This document shows, piece by piece, positions 23,590 to 30,659 of a stretch of 64,000 nt of DNA. Position 1 is the first letter of the stretch. Each line of letters starts with the position of its first letter. Under the pieces are notes generated by a model. The model had not been told where the DNA came from, made no database searches, and saw only the letters and a list, made by a program, of their open reading frames with translations. The position numbers and the translations under genes were made by a program. The stretch comes from Arthrobacter sp. B0490 (GTDB taxonomy: Bacteria; Actinomycetota; Actinomycetes; Actinomycetales; Micrococcaceae): assembly GCF_002929355.1 (NCBI RefSeq), contig NZ_PJIR01000008.1, positions 62,001-126,000 of the forward strand, given 5' to 3'.

Positions 23590-25161
23590 ATGTCATCCAG
23601 CGCAGCGACCCGACCAGGACCGACGGACCGGTTCCTCACCAGCGTGGAGAGGATCGGCAACAAGCTGCCCGACCCGTTCATGCTCTTCCTGATCCTCTTC
23701 GGCATCACCGCGGTGGTCACCACGGGGATGGCACTCGGGAACGTGACGGTGCAGGTGCCCGGCGCCGAGGAGGTGACGGTCATCAAGGGACTCTTCACCG
23801 CGGAGGGCCTGACGTGGCTGACCGAGAACATCGGGGCGAACTACCTCGGCTTCCCGCCGCTGGCCACGGTGCTGCCCATCCTGCTCGCGGTCGGCGTGGC
23901 CGAGAAGTCCGGCCTGCTCGGTGCCCTGATCCGCCGGGTCTTCGGCTCGGCACCGCGGTGGGCCCTCGCCTACGCCGTGGGCTTCGTGGGTGTCGTCGGA
24001 TCGGTCATGTCGGACTCCGCGTTCGTCGTCATCCCGCCGCTCGCGGCGCTCGTCTTCAAAGCGGCCGGACGCCATCCCGTCGCGGGCCTGCTCGGCGGCT
24101 TCGCGGCCGCGGGTGCCGGTTACTCCACCAACCTCCTGGTGACGAGCCTCGACGCCCTGTTCGCGGGGATCACGACGGCGGTCACCGAGAACCTACCCAA
24201 CCCCGGGTCGCCCGTGACGCCGCTGTCCAACTACTACTTCAACGTCGCGTCCTCGGTGGTCCTGATCCTGCTCGCGGGGTTCATCATCGACAGGGTGCTC
24301 GAACCCCGCCTCACCCGGCAGAACGTGCCCGTCGACGAGATCGACGAGGACGGCGAGGGGGCCGCGGCGCCCGTGACCCTCAGGGCCGACCTGGAGCCGC
24401 GGGAGGCCCGGGGCCTGCGCTGGGCGCTGATCGTGGGAGGCATCGTCGCCCTGGTGATCCTGGTCGCCGTGATCATCCCGGACTCGCCGTGGCGCAACGA
24501 GACGGGCGGGTTCCTGCCGCGCTCGCCCCTGCTGAGCTCGATCGTCTTCATCGTGTTCCTGCTCTTCACCGTCCCCGGGCTCGTCTACGGGCGGCTCGTC
24601 GGCACGATCACCACGGGGCGCGACGTGCCCCGGGTCATGGGCGAGGCCATCAAGGACATGGCGGGCTTCCTGGTGCTCGCGTTCATCCTCGGCCAGTTCA
24701 TCGCACTGTTCAACTGGTCCGGCATCGGCTCGTGGATCGCGGTCGCCGGGGCCTCGGGGCTCGAGACCATCGGCCTGACCGGCTACCCGGCGGTGCTCGC
24801 GTTCATCCTGCTGGCATCCGTCCTGAACCTGTTCATCATCTCCGGATCCTCGATGTGGACGCTGATGGCCTCGGTCTTCGTCCCGTTGTTCGCGCTGCTC
24901 GGCTACGAGCCCGCGTTCATCCAGGGAGCGTTCCGGGTGGGCGACTCCGCCACCCAGGTCATCACGCCGCTGAATCCGTACATGATCGTGCTGCTGACCA
25001 TGCTGCGGAAGTACGAGCCGGACGCGGGCCTCGGCACTCTCATGGCCCGGATGCTGCCCTTCGTCGTGCCGTTCTGGCTCGCCTGGGTGGCCATCCTGAC
25101 GGTGTTCTTCTTCCTCGATCTGCCGCTCGGACCGGGCAACGGCATCTTCATCGAGGACTGA
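23590..25161 (+). CDS. abgT: AbgT-family transporter
   Basis: Integral membrane protein of 523 aa with about 11-13 hydrophobic segments, matching AbgT/MtrF: N-terminal NKLPDPFMLFLILF, then SDSAFVVIPPLAALVF, AGYSTNLLVTSLDALFAG, and near the C-terminus SGSSMWTLMASVFVPLF and GDSATQVITPLNPYM. Family members import p-aminobenzoyl-glutamate or export sulfonamides. Coupling with the M20 hydrolase favours import. GAGGAG lies 5 nt before the ATG. Confidence 0.93.
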   Translation: MSSSAATRPGPTDRFLTSVERIGNKLPDPFMLFLILFGITAVVTTGMALGNVTVQVPGAEEVTVIKGLFTAEGLTWLTENIGANYLGFPPLATVLPILLAVGVAEKSGLLGALIRRVFGSAPRWALAYAVGFVGVVGSVMSDSAFVVIPPLAALVFKAAGRHPVAGLLGGFAAAGAGYSTNLLVTSLDALFAGITTAVTENLPNPGSPVTPLSNYYFNVASSVVLILLAGFIIDRVLEPRLTRQNVPVDEIDEDGEGAAAPVTLRADLEPREARGLRWALIVGGIVALVILVAVIIPDSPWRNETGGFLPRSPLLSSIVFIVFLLFTVPGLVYGRLVGTITTGRDVPRVMGEAIKDMAGFLVLAFILGQFIALFNWSGIGSWIAVAGASGLETIGLTGYPAVLAFILLASVLNLFIISGSSMWTLMASVFVPLFALLGYEPAFIQGAFRVGDSATQVITPLNPYMIVLLTMLRKYEPDAGLGTLMARMLPFVVPFWLAWVAILTVFFFLDLPLGPGNGIFIED

Positions 25162-25176
25162 CCGCCGCGGGCGGTC
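25160..25176. terminator. short hairpin overlapping abgT stop
   Basis: GACCGCC-GCG-GGCGGTC, a perfect 7-bp stem starting within the stop codon of abgT and ending 7 nt before the convergent gene's stop. Confidence 0.5.
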
Positions 25177-25182
25177 CGCCGG

Positions 25183-25743
25183 TCAGCGGACGACGTCGTA
25201 CACGGCCAGCGAGATGCCGTTCGGGTAGACGGCGTTCTCCACGAGGGACAGCTTCGTCTTGGCGGCCTGCGGCGCGTCGTCGAAGAGCCGCTTGCCGGAC
25301 CCGAGCAGCACGGGGAACACCAGCAGGTGGTACCGGTCCACGAGGCCCGCGGCCGCGAGGTTCTTCGCGAGGGTGCCGCTGCCGTGCACCAGGATGGCGC
25401 CGCCGTCCTCCTGCTTGAGGCGGACGACGTCGTCCAGGGACCGCAGGACCGTCGTGTTGTTCCACGCGGGGTCGGTCAGGGTGCTGGACACGACGTACTT
25501 CGGCATGGCGTTGTACTCGGCGAACTCGTCCATGGTCGGCCAGACGGGCGCGAACTCGTCGTAGCTGACCCGGCCCAGCAGCAGGGCGGTGGCCTCCTCC
25601 TGCTCGCGTCCCTTGATCTCGTACGCCGCCTCGTCGAACTCGATGTCCCTGAAGGTCCAGCCGGCGTGCGGGTGGTCGCCGCCGCCCGGCGAGTCGATGA
25701 TGCCGTCGAGCGACAGGAATTCGGTGACGATCAGTGTGCGCAT
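25183..25743 (-). CDS. dihydrofolate reductase-like (RibD C-terminal) protein
   Basis: 186-aa protein of the DHFR/RibD-C fold. The N-terminal strand and loop MRTLIVTEFLSLDGI, LLLGRVSYDEFAPVWP, then GGAILVHGSGTLAKNL and the LLVFPVLLGSGKRLFDD segment define the family of NADPH-dependent reductases of unknown substrate common in actinobacteria. It is not a housekeeping FolA. AGAGG lies 7 nt before the ATG. Its frame is open further upstream without support. Confidence 0.88.
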   Translation of the reverse strand: MRTLIVTEFLSLDGIIDSPGGGDHPHAGWTFRDIEFDEAAYEIKGREQEEATALLLGRVSYDEFAPVWPTMDEFAEYNAMPKYVVSSTLTDPAWNNTTVLRSLDDVVRLKQEDGGAILVHGSGTLAKNLAAAGLVDRYHLLVFPVLLGSGKRLFDDAPQAAKTKLSLVENAVYPNGISLAVYDVVR

Positions 25744-25996
25744 GGTGTTCCCTCTCGCAGGTGGCGGACAGCCCGGCAGCACCGGGACGCAGGACGTGCC
25801 GGTGATTCCCAGATCGAACTGTAGACGGACGCCGGCGGCGGAACTCATCGGACGCGCCTGCAGGGGGGGACTCCGGGGAGGTCGACGAGGGCGCCCGCCG
25901 GGGGACCGGACCGGCTGGCCGCGCTGGTCGCCCGGAATAGGTGCCCGGGCACACGGGTTATGCAGCCGGACCCACCTCTCCGACGGAAGGACCCCC

Positions 25997-26944
25997 GTGA
26001 CCACGGTCTACGCCCTGCACGAGAACCCGGAATGGTTCCCGCCGTTCGCCCGCGCCTTCGAGGCCGAGGGCGTCGAGGTGGTCGAATGGCTGCTCACGGA
26101 CGGGGTGCTGGACCTCGACGAGACGCCGCCGGAGGGCATCTTCTGGTCCCGCATCAGCGCCTCGGCCCACACGCGTGACCACGCGATGTCGAAGGACTAC
26201 GCCCGATCCGTCCTGTCCTGGCTCGAGGCCCACGGGCGCCGGACCGTCAACGGACGGCGTGTGCTCGAACTCGAGATGAGCAAGGTCGACCAGCTGACCG
26301 CGCTGAGGGCCGCCGGCATCGCGACGCCGCGCACGGTGGCCGCCGTCGGACGGAACCGCATCCTCGAGGCCGCGCAGGACTTCGGGACGCCGTTCATCAT
26401 CAAGCACAACCAGGGCGGCAAGGGCCTCGGCGTGCGGAAGTTCGACTCGCACGAGGACCTGGCCGAGTACGTGGGCTCCGACGGGTTCGAGGAGCCGCAG
26501 GACGGCATCACGCTCGTGCAGGAATTCATCGAGGCCGCCGAGCCCTTCATCACCCGCGCCGAGATCGTGGGCGGGAGGTTCGTCTACGCCATCAAGGCCG
26601 ACACCGCGCGCGGCGGCTTCCAGCTCTGCCCCGCCGATGCCTGTGCGATCGACCCGGTGACCGGCCGGCCCATCATGCCGCCCGGCGCCACGATCGCCCC
26701 CGAACCCGACCAGCAGCTGTTCAGCCTGCGCGAGGGATTCAGCCACCCCGTGATCGCGCAGTTCGAGGAGTTCGCGCGACGCAACGGCCTCGAGGTGTGC
26801 GGTATCGAATTCATCGAGACCGCCGACGGCCGTGTGCTGACCTACGACGTCAACACGAACACCAACTACAACGCCGCCGTCGAGGCCGTGGCGCCGAAGT
26901 CCGCGCCGCAGGAGCTCGTCCGCTACCTCGCGTCCCTCGGCTGA
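25997..26944 (+). CDS. ATP-grasp (RimK-like) ligase
   Basis: 315-aa ATP-grasp enzyme, expected to form an amide or peptide bond using ATP. After an N-terminal pre-grasp region, FIIKHNQGGKGLGV is the ATP-binding glycine loop with its lysine, VQEFIEAAEPFITRAEIVGG the second grasp element, and CGIEFIETADGRVLTYDVNTNTNYN carries the Glu/Asn magnesium ligands. No amino-acid carrier protein or partner ligase is adjacent, so the substrate is unknown. GTG was chosen with GGAAGGA 6 nt upstream. Confidence 0.85.
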   Translation: MTTVYALHENPEWFPPFARAFEAEGVEVVEWLLTDGVLDLDETPPEGIFWSRISASAHTRDHAMSKDYARSVLSWLEAHGRRTVNGRRVLELEMSKVDQLTALRAAGIATPRTVAAVGRNRILEAAQDFGTPFIIKHNQGGKGLGVRKFDSHEDLAEYVGSDGFEEPQDGITLVQEFIEAAEPFITRAEIVGGRFVYAIKADTARGGFQLCPADACAIDPVTGRPIMPPGATIAPEPDQQLFSLREGFSHPVIAQFEEFARRNGLEVCGIEFIETADGRVLTYDVNTNTNYNAAVEAVAPKSAPQELVRYLASLG

Positions 26945-27072
26945 CGGGTCCGACGCCGGACGTTTCGGTGCGGAACCCGCTTCAAGAAGCCCGCCGCCCT
27001 GCGGTACCGTGCTCGTACGAGCCCGGCCGCCCCGGCAGGCCGGACACCTGTTCGCCCGGAAGGAAGCAGCCG

Positions 27073-27498
27073 ATGTCCCGTTTCACGAAGGACGGCAAGG
27101 TCAGGGAGGAGACGCTTCCCAGCACGCTGCAGCGGTCCGGCGAGAAGGCCCAGGACACGTTCGCGGCGACCCTCGACTCCGCCGAGGAGCAGTACGGCGA
27201 CGGCGAGCGTGCCCGCCGCACGGCGTTCGCCTCCCTCAAGCACGGCTTCGAGAAGGTGGGGGACCACTGGGAGCCGAAGGCGGAGAAGGGGCCCTCGGAC
27301 GAGCAGGCCGCCGGGAGCGGGGCTGCTGCCCGGCCGACCGCCGGTGGCGTGGATGCCAACTCCTCGAAGCGGCACCTCTACGACCTCGCGAAGAAGCTCG
27401 ACGTACCGGGTCGCTCAGGCATGTCCAAGGACGAACTCGTCCAGGCGCTGCAGAAGGCCAACGACAGGGAGACGCGGAAGGCACGCGAGGCGCAGTAG
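27073..27498 (+). CDS. chaB: ChaB-family protein with Rho-N-like C-terminus
   Basis: 141-aa protein of two small helical domains. Residues about 12-62 are ChaB (LPSTLQRSGEKAQDTFAATL ... FASLKHGFEKVGDHW), a fold named after the E. coli cation-transport regulator. Residues about 100-135 (KRHLYDLAKKLDVPGRSGMS...ELVQAL) resemble the Rho N-terminal/SAP-like nucleic-acid binding motif. This combination is common in actinobacteria; function unproven. The ATG has GGAAG 5-9 nt upstream. No chaA antiporter is nearby. Confidence 0.85.
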   Translation: MSRFTKDGKVREETLPSTLQRSGEKAQDTFAATLDSAEEQYGDGERARRTAFASLKHGFEKVGDHWEPKAEKGPSDEQAAGSGAAARPTAGGVDANSSKRHLYDLAKKLDVPGRSGMSKDELVQALQKANDRETRKAREAQ

Positions 27499-27513
27499 GC
27501 GGAGGTGCCGGGC

Positions 27514-27539
27514 ATTACGAAACAAAAGTATTTCGTAAT
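27514..27539. promoter_or_regulatory. AT-rich palindrome upstream of iron box, copy 1
   Basis: ATTACGAAA-N8-TTTCGTAAT, perfect 9-bp arms. It ends exactly 11 nt before the iron-box core. A related element with the same geometry stands before the permease operon (40037-40062), 19 of 26 positions identical. It may bind a second regulator; it could also act as a weak terminator for chaB, but the duplication argues otherwise. Confidence 0.65.
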
Positions 27540-27549
27540 CGACGAGTCC

Positions 27550-27568
27550 TTAGGCTAGCCTTACTTCT
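27550..27568. promoter_or_regulatory. DtxR/IdeR-type iron box
   Basis: TTAGGCTAGCCTTACTTCT matches the actinobacterial iron-repressor consensus (TTAGGTTAGSCTAACCTAA) best in its first 15 positions. TAGGCTAGCCTTACTTC (27551-27567) is identical to the site at 40074-40090. TAGGCT could double as the -10 element, so bound repressor would cover the promoter. Confidence 0.8.
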
Positions 27569-27625
27569 ATTCATCCTGAGGCCTCGAGCGAGGCCACGCA
27601 CGCCCCATAGAAGCCAAGGAGCCTC

Positions 27626-28681
27626 ATGGCCCCCTCCCGTCTGCGCGGCCTGATCGCCGCCGCCGCCGTCTCCGTCCTCGCGCTGTCCGCCTGCTCCACC
27701 GGTCCTGCCGACGGCGGCGCCGCGATCACGGGCGGCAGCAGTGCCCCGGCGGACGCCGGCGCCTTCCCCGTCACGATCGAGCACGCCTTCGGGGAGACCA
27801 CCCTCACCGAGAAGCCCGAGCGCGTAGCCACCGTCTCCTGGGTGAACGCCGACGTGTCGCTCGCCCTCGGCGTCGTCCCCGTCGGGATGCCCGCGGACAC
27901 CTACGGCGGCAACGAGAACCGGTCCACCCCCTGGAAGGACGCGAAGCTCGAGGAGCTCGGCGCCGCCATCGGCACGGAGGGCGCGCCCGCGCAGTACTCC
28001 GAGACCGATGGCATCGCGTTCGAGGACATCGCGGCCACCGACCCCGACGTCATCCTCGCCGCGTACTCCGGGATCTCCCAAGAGGACTACGACACCCTGA
28101 GCAAGATCGCACCGGTGGTCGCCTACCCGGAGATCGCCTATGGCACCGGCTGGCAGGACTCCACCCGCATCATCGGGGAGGCCCTGGGCCGCACCGACGA
28201 CGCCGAGCAGCTGGTGGCGGAGACGGAGCAGGCGATCGACGACGCCGCTGCGGAGTACCCGCAGCTCGAGGGGAAGTCGTTCATCTACGGCACCCTCGCA
28301 CCCGGCAGCGCCGACGGGGTCAGCGTCTACACCGCGAACGACAACCGGCCCCGGTTCCTGACGGAACTCGGCATGGTCCAGGCCGACGTCGTCACGGAGA
28401 ACACGAAGGGTTCGGAGGAGTTCTTCATCCCGTGGTCCGCGGAGCGCGCCGACGAACTCGCCTCCGACATCTTCGTCACCTGGGTGCCCGACGAGGCCAC
28501 CAAGGGGGCCATCGCGAGCGATCCGCTGCTCGGCCAGATACCGGCGGTCGAGCGCGGGGCACTGGTCGCGGACAGCGACAACACCCTCACGCTGTCGATC
28601 TCGGCCGCCAATCCCCTGAGCCTCGTCTGGGCCCTCGACCGCTTCCTGCCGATGCTCGGCGAGGCCGCGGACAAGGCCTGA
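27626..28681 (+). CDS. siderophore ABC transporter substrate-binding lipoprotein
   Basis: FecB/FepB-type binding protein, 351 aa. A lipoprotein signal peptide (AAAAVSVLALSAC) places the lipid-anchored Cys at residue 23 on the outer membrane face. The mature part has the class III fold: EKPERVATVSWVNADVSLALGV, IAFEDIAATDPDVILA and the C-terminal LSLVWALDRFLPML helix. ATG with AAGGAG 5 nt upstream. It is solitary; the matching permeases and ATPase are probably those at 40120-43180, which carry the same promoter core. Confidence 0.92.
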   Translation: MAPSRLRGLIAAAAVSVLALSACSTGPADGGAAITGGSSAPADAGAFPVTIEHAFGETTLTEKPERVATVSWVNADVSLALGVVPVGMPADTYGGNENRSTPWKDAKLEELGAAIGTEGAPAQYSETDGIAFEDIAATDPDVILAAYSGISQEDYDTLSKIAPVVAYPEIAYGTGWQDSTRIIGEALGRTDDAEQLVAETEQAIDDAAAEYPQLEGKSFIYGTLAPGSADGVSVYTANDNRPRFLTELGMVQADVVTENTKGSEEFFIPWSAERADELASDIFVTWVPDEATKGAIASDPLLGQIPAVERGALVADSDNTLTLSISAANPLSLVWALDRFLPMLGEAADKA

Positions 28682-28760
28682 CGCAGGGGCCGATTGCCCT
28701 CCGGCCGTATCTGGGCTGGAATGGGGAGCGGATCACAGCTCGTCCTACGAAGGGAACCCG

Positions 28761-29087
28761 ATGGCCCAGTCGGAAATCAACAAGCTCCAGGCGGCAACGG
28801 CCTGGGACAGCAACGGCAAGAAACTCGGCGATGTGAACGACGTGCATCTCGAGAAGGAATCCGGCATCCCGGCGTGGATCACCGTCTCGCTCGGACTGCT
28901 GAACTCGCGCAAGCACTTCGTGCCTCTCGCGAACTCGCGCTTCGAGGGCGATGCGCTCTACCTCGCATGGACGAAGAGCAAGATCTCCGACGCGCCGGGT
29001 GCCGCCAGCAGCATCGAACTGTCGCCGGAGGAGGAGTCGGCACTGATCGACTACTACGAGCTCCGCGACGGCGCCGACGCCTCCTGA
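28761..29087 (+). CDS. PRC-barrel domain protein
   Basis: 108-aa cytoplasmic protein. The N-terminal 75 aa form a PRC barrel (NKLQAATAWDSNGKKLGDVNDVHLEKESGIPAWITV, HFVPLANSRFEGDALYLAW), the small beta barrel found in RimM and photosystem H subunits; the remainder is an acidic helical tail. Free-standing PRC proteins of this size are common in actinobacteria and thought to be stress-linked, without a proven role. AAGGGA lies 6 nt before the ATG. A strong terminator follows. Confidence 0.82.
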   Translation: MAQSEINKLQAATAWDSNGKKLGDVNDVHLEKESGIPAWITVSLGLLNSRKHFVPLANSRFEGDALYLAWTKSKISDAPGAASSIELSPEEESALIDYYELRDGADAS

Positions 29088-29108
29088 CCCGGGCGGACGG
29101 GGCACGGA

Positions 29109-29142
29109 GAAGCCCCCGTCCGCGTGAGCGGAAGGGGGCTTC
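29109..29142. terminator. bidirectional hairpin
   Basis: GAAGCCCCCGTCCGC (29109-29123) and GCGGAAGGGGGCTTC (29128-29142) pair over 15 positions with one mismatch and a GTGA loop. It separates the convergent PRC-barrel and DUF6480 genes. Confidence 0.85.
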
Positions 29143-29150
29143 CGGGGTGC

Positions 29151-29420
29151 CTAGAACATCTGGAAGATGCCGACGATGTTCCCGATGATGAAGACCAGGA
29201 CCAGCAGGACGACGAGGCCGATGACGCCGAGCCAGAGACCGGTGACGCCCTTCGACTGCGTCTTGTCCTCGATGTCCGGCTGCTGCCAGGTGGTGCTCGC
29301 CTCGCCCGGCGGCGTCTCGCCCGGGGGGACGCCCCCACCCGGTTCGAGGCCGGTGAGGTTCATCTCGTCCGGATCCGGATTTCCGGCATTCGAGGGATCG
29401 GGGTTCTTTCGTTCGCTCAT
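29151..29420 (-). CDS. DUF6480-type small membrane protein
   Basis: 89-aa protein: a hydrophilic N-terminus rich in Pro, Asp and Gly (NPDPDEMNLTGLEPGGGVPP), then one C-terminal transmembrane helix (GLWLGVIGLVVLLVLVFIIG). This layout is that of DUF6480, an actinobacterial family without known function. GGAGG lies 5 nt before the ATG. The promoter region carries ATAAGC-N2-ACTTA 56 nt upstream, a motif it shares with the epimerase gene at 37665. Confidence 0.8.
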   Translation of the reverse strand: MSERKNPDPSNAGNPDPDEMNLTGLEPGGGVPPGETPPGEASTTWQQPDIEDKTQSKGVTGLWLGVIGLVVLLVLVFIIGNIVGIFQMF

Positions 29421-29475
29421 GCTGTCCTCCGCGTGGTTGACCGGGTGAATCCATTTCACCCTACCCCGCGTATTG

Positions 29476-29488
29476 TAAGTCTGCTTAT
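29476..29488 (-). promoter_or_regulatory. ATAAGC-N2-ACTTA motif, copy 1
   Basis: Read on the minus strand: ATAAGCAGACTTA, followed by TACAAT-like sequence and 56 nt before the DUF6480 start. A near-identical copy lies at 37723-37735. It is far more AT-rich than its surroundings. Confidence 0.6.
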
Positions 29489-29515
29489 TACTTGTGCGGC
29501 GCCCGCCCCACTGGA

Positions 29516-29881
29516 CTACTGGCCGAATGCCACGGTGTTTCCGGCGGTGTTTCCCGCGGTCGGATCGAAGGGCTGATCGGCCGCCCCGTGCCCGGGAGCG
29601 CCGGCGCCTCCGCGCCCGTGCCCCGTGGTCGAGCCGTTGGTCGCGGGCAGCGGGGTGCCCTGATCGCGGGGAGTCCAGGACATCGTGATGTCCACGCCAT
29701 GCTCGGAGTCCTCCACGAACAGGCGGAGGTCCTCGCCGATGAGGGCCTCGTGGTGTACCGGGTCTCCGGCCTCGCGCGCCATGTCCGCGAGGCGGCAGAT
29801 GGCCACAGCCATGGCGCGCCCCCAGTCCTGCGGGTGCTTGCTCGTCGACTTCTCGGTAGCGCTGAATTTCCTGTCGGTCAT
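29516..29881 (-). CDS. hypothetical protein with Gly/Thr-rich tail
   Basis: 121-aa protein not assigned to a family. The first 75 aa look folded (QDWGRAMAVAICRLADMAREAG, LIGEDLRLFVEDSEHGVDITMSW); the remaining 45 aa are low complexity, rich in Gly, Ala, Thr and Asn. ATG at 29881 is the first with family-like sequence after it, though its Shine-Dalgarno is weak (AGGAAG, 12 nt away). It could have a leader in common with the divergent acetyltransferase. Confidence 0.6.
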   Translation of the reverse strand: MTDRKFSATEKSTSKHPQDWGRAMAVAICRLADMAREAGDPVHHEALIGEDLRLFVEDSEHGVDITMSWTPRDQGTPLPATNGSTTGHGRGGAGAPGHGAADQPFDPTAGNTAGNTVAFGQ

Positions 29882-30113
29882 CGCCGTCGTCTTCCTGCCG
29901 GGTATGAGGAATGAGAGACCGTACCCTTCGGGTGGAGCCACTGTAGCAGCGCGGTCCGAGGGGGAGAACACACCGCGGCGTGTGAATCGGGTGCAGGGGT
30001 GCTCACCCGATGCGCCAGGTCGCGGGCGCCCCTCGAGCAGGATCCGCCGTGCCGGACGCCGGCGGGCTCCACCGGCCGGGACCCGGTCCCGGGCCCCGCT
30101 GTACCCTCGGTCC

Positions 30114-30638
30114 ATGACGGCTCCCTTCCCGGCCCCTCCGGTCCCCGTGGTCATCCGGCCCGAGCTGCCCGCCGACGCCGATCCGATCCACCGGCTCACC
30201 GAACGGGCCTTCGAGGGGCGGACCTTCAGCTCCGGCACCGAAGCGGGGATCGTCCGGGCGCTCCGCAAGTCCGGCGCGTTGACGCTCTCGCTCGTCGCGG
30301 AGCACGGCGGCTCGGTCGTGGGGCACGTGGCGTTCTCCCCGGTGCGGGTGTCCGGGACCGGGGGCGCGTGGTTCGGCCTCGGACCGATCTCCGTCGACCC
30401 CGACCTGCAGCGGCGGGGGATCGGGCGCCGCCTCGTGACCCGCGGCCTCGACCACCTGCGCCGCGCGGGTGCCGCGGGCTGCGCCCTGATCGGGGACCCT
30501 GCCGTCTACTCCCGCTACGGGTTCGTATCGGGCGGGCTCACGTACGCCGGGGTCCACCCCGACCTGGTGCAGTACGTGGCGTTCGGGAGCGCCGTGCCGC
30601 GGGGGACGCTCCTGTTCGGGAGCGCCTTCGACGGGTGA
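30114..30638 (+). CDS. GNAT acetyltransferase (YhbS-like)
   Basis: 174-aa N-acetyltransferase. The GNAT core is clear: VVGHVAFSPVRV, WFGLGPISVDPDLQRRGIGRRLV (acetyl-CoA pyrophosphate loop RRGIGR), and GCALIGDPAVYSRYGF, which marks the YhbS-type subgroup. The substrate is unknown. TACCCT lies 6 nt before the ATG with no Shine-Dalgarno, so a leaderless transcript is likely. Confidence 0.9.
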   Translation: MTAPFPAPPVPVVIRPELPADADPIHRLTERAFEGRTFSSGTEAGIVRALRKSGALTLSLVAEHGGSVVGHVAFSPVRVSGTGGAWFGLGPISVDPDLQRRGIGRRLVTRGLDHLRRAGAAGCALIGDPAVYSRYGFVSGGLTYAGVHPDLVQYVAFGSAVPRGTLLFGSAFDG

Positions 30639-30659
30639 CGGGCCTGCCCCCGGTCCTCC

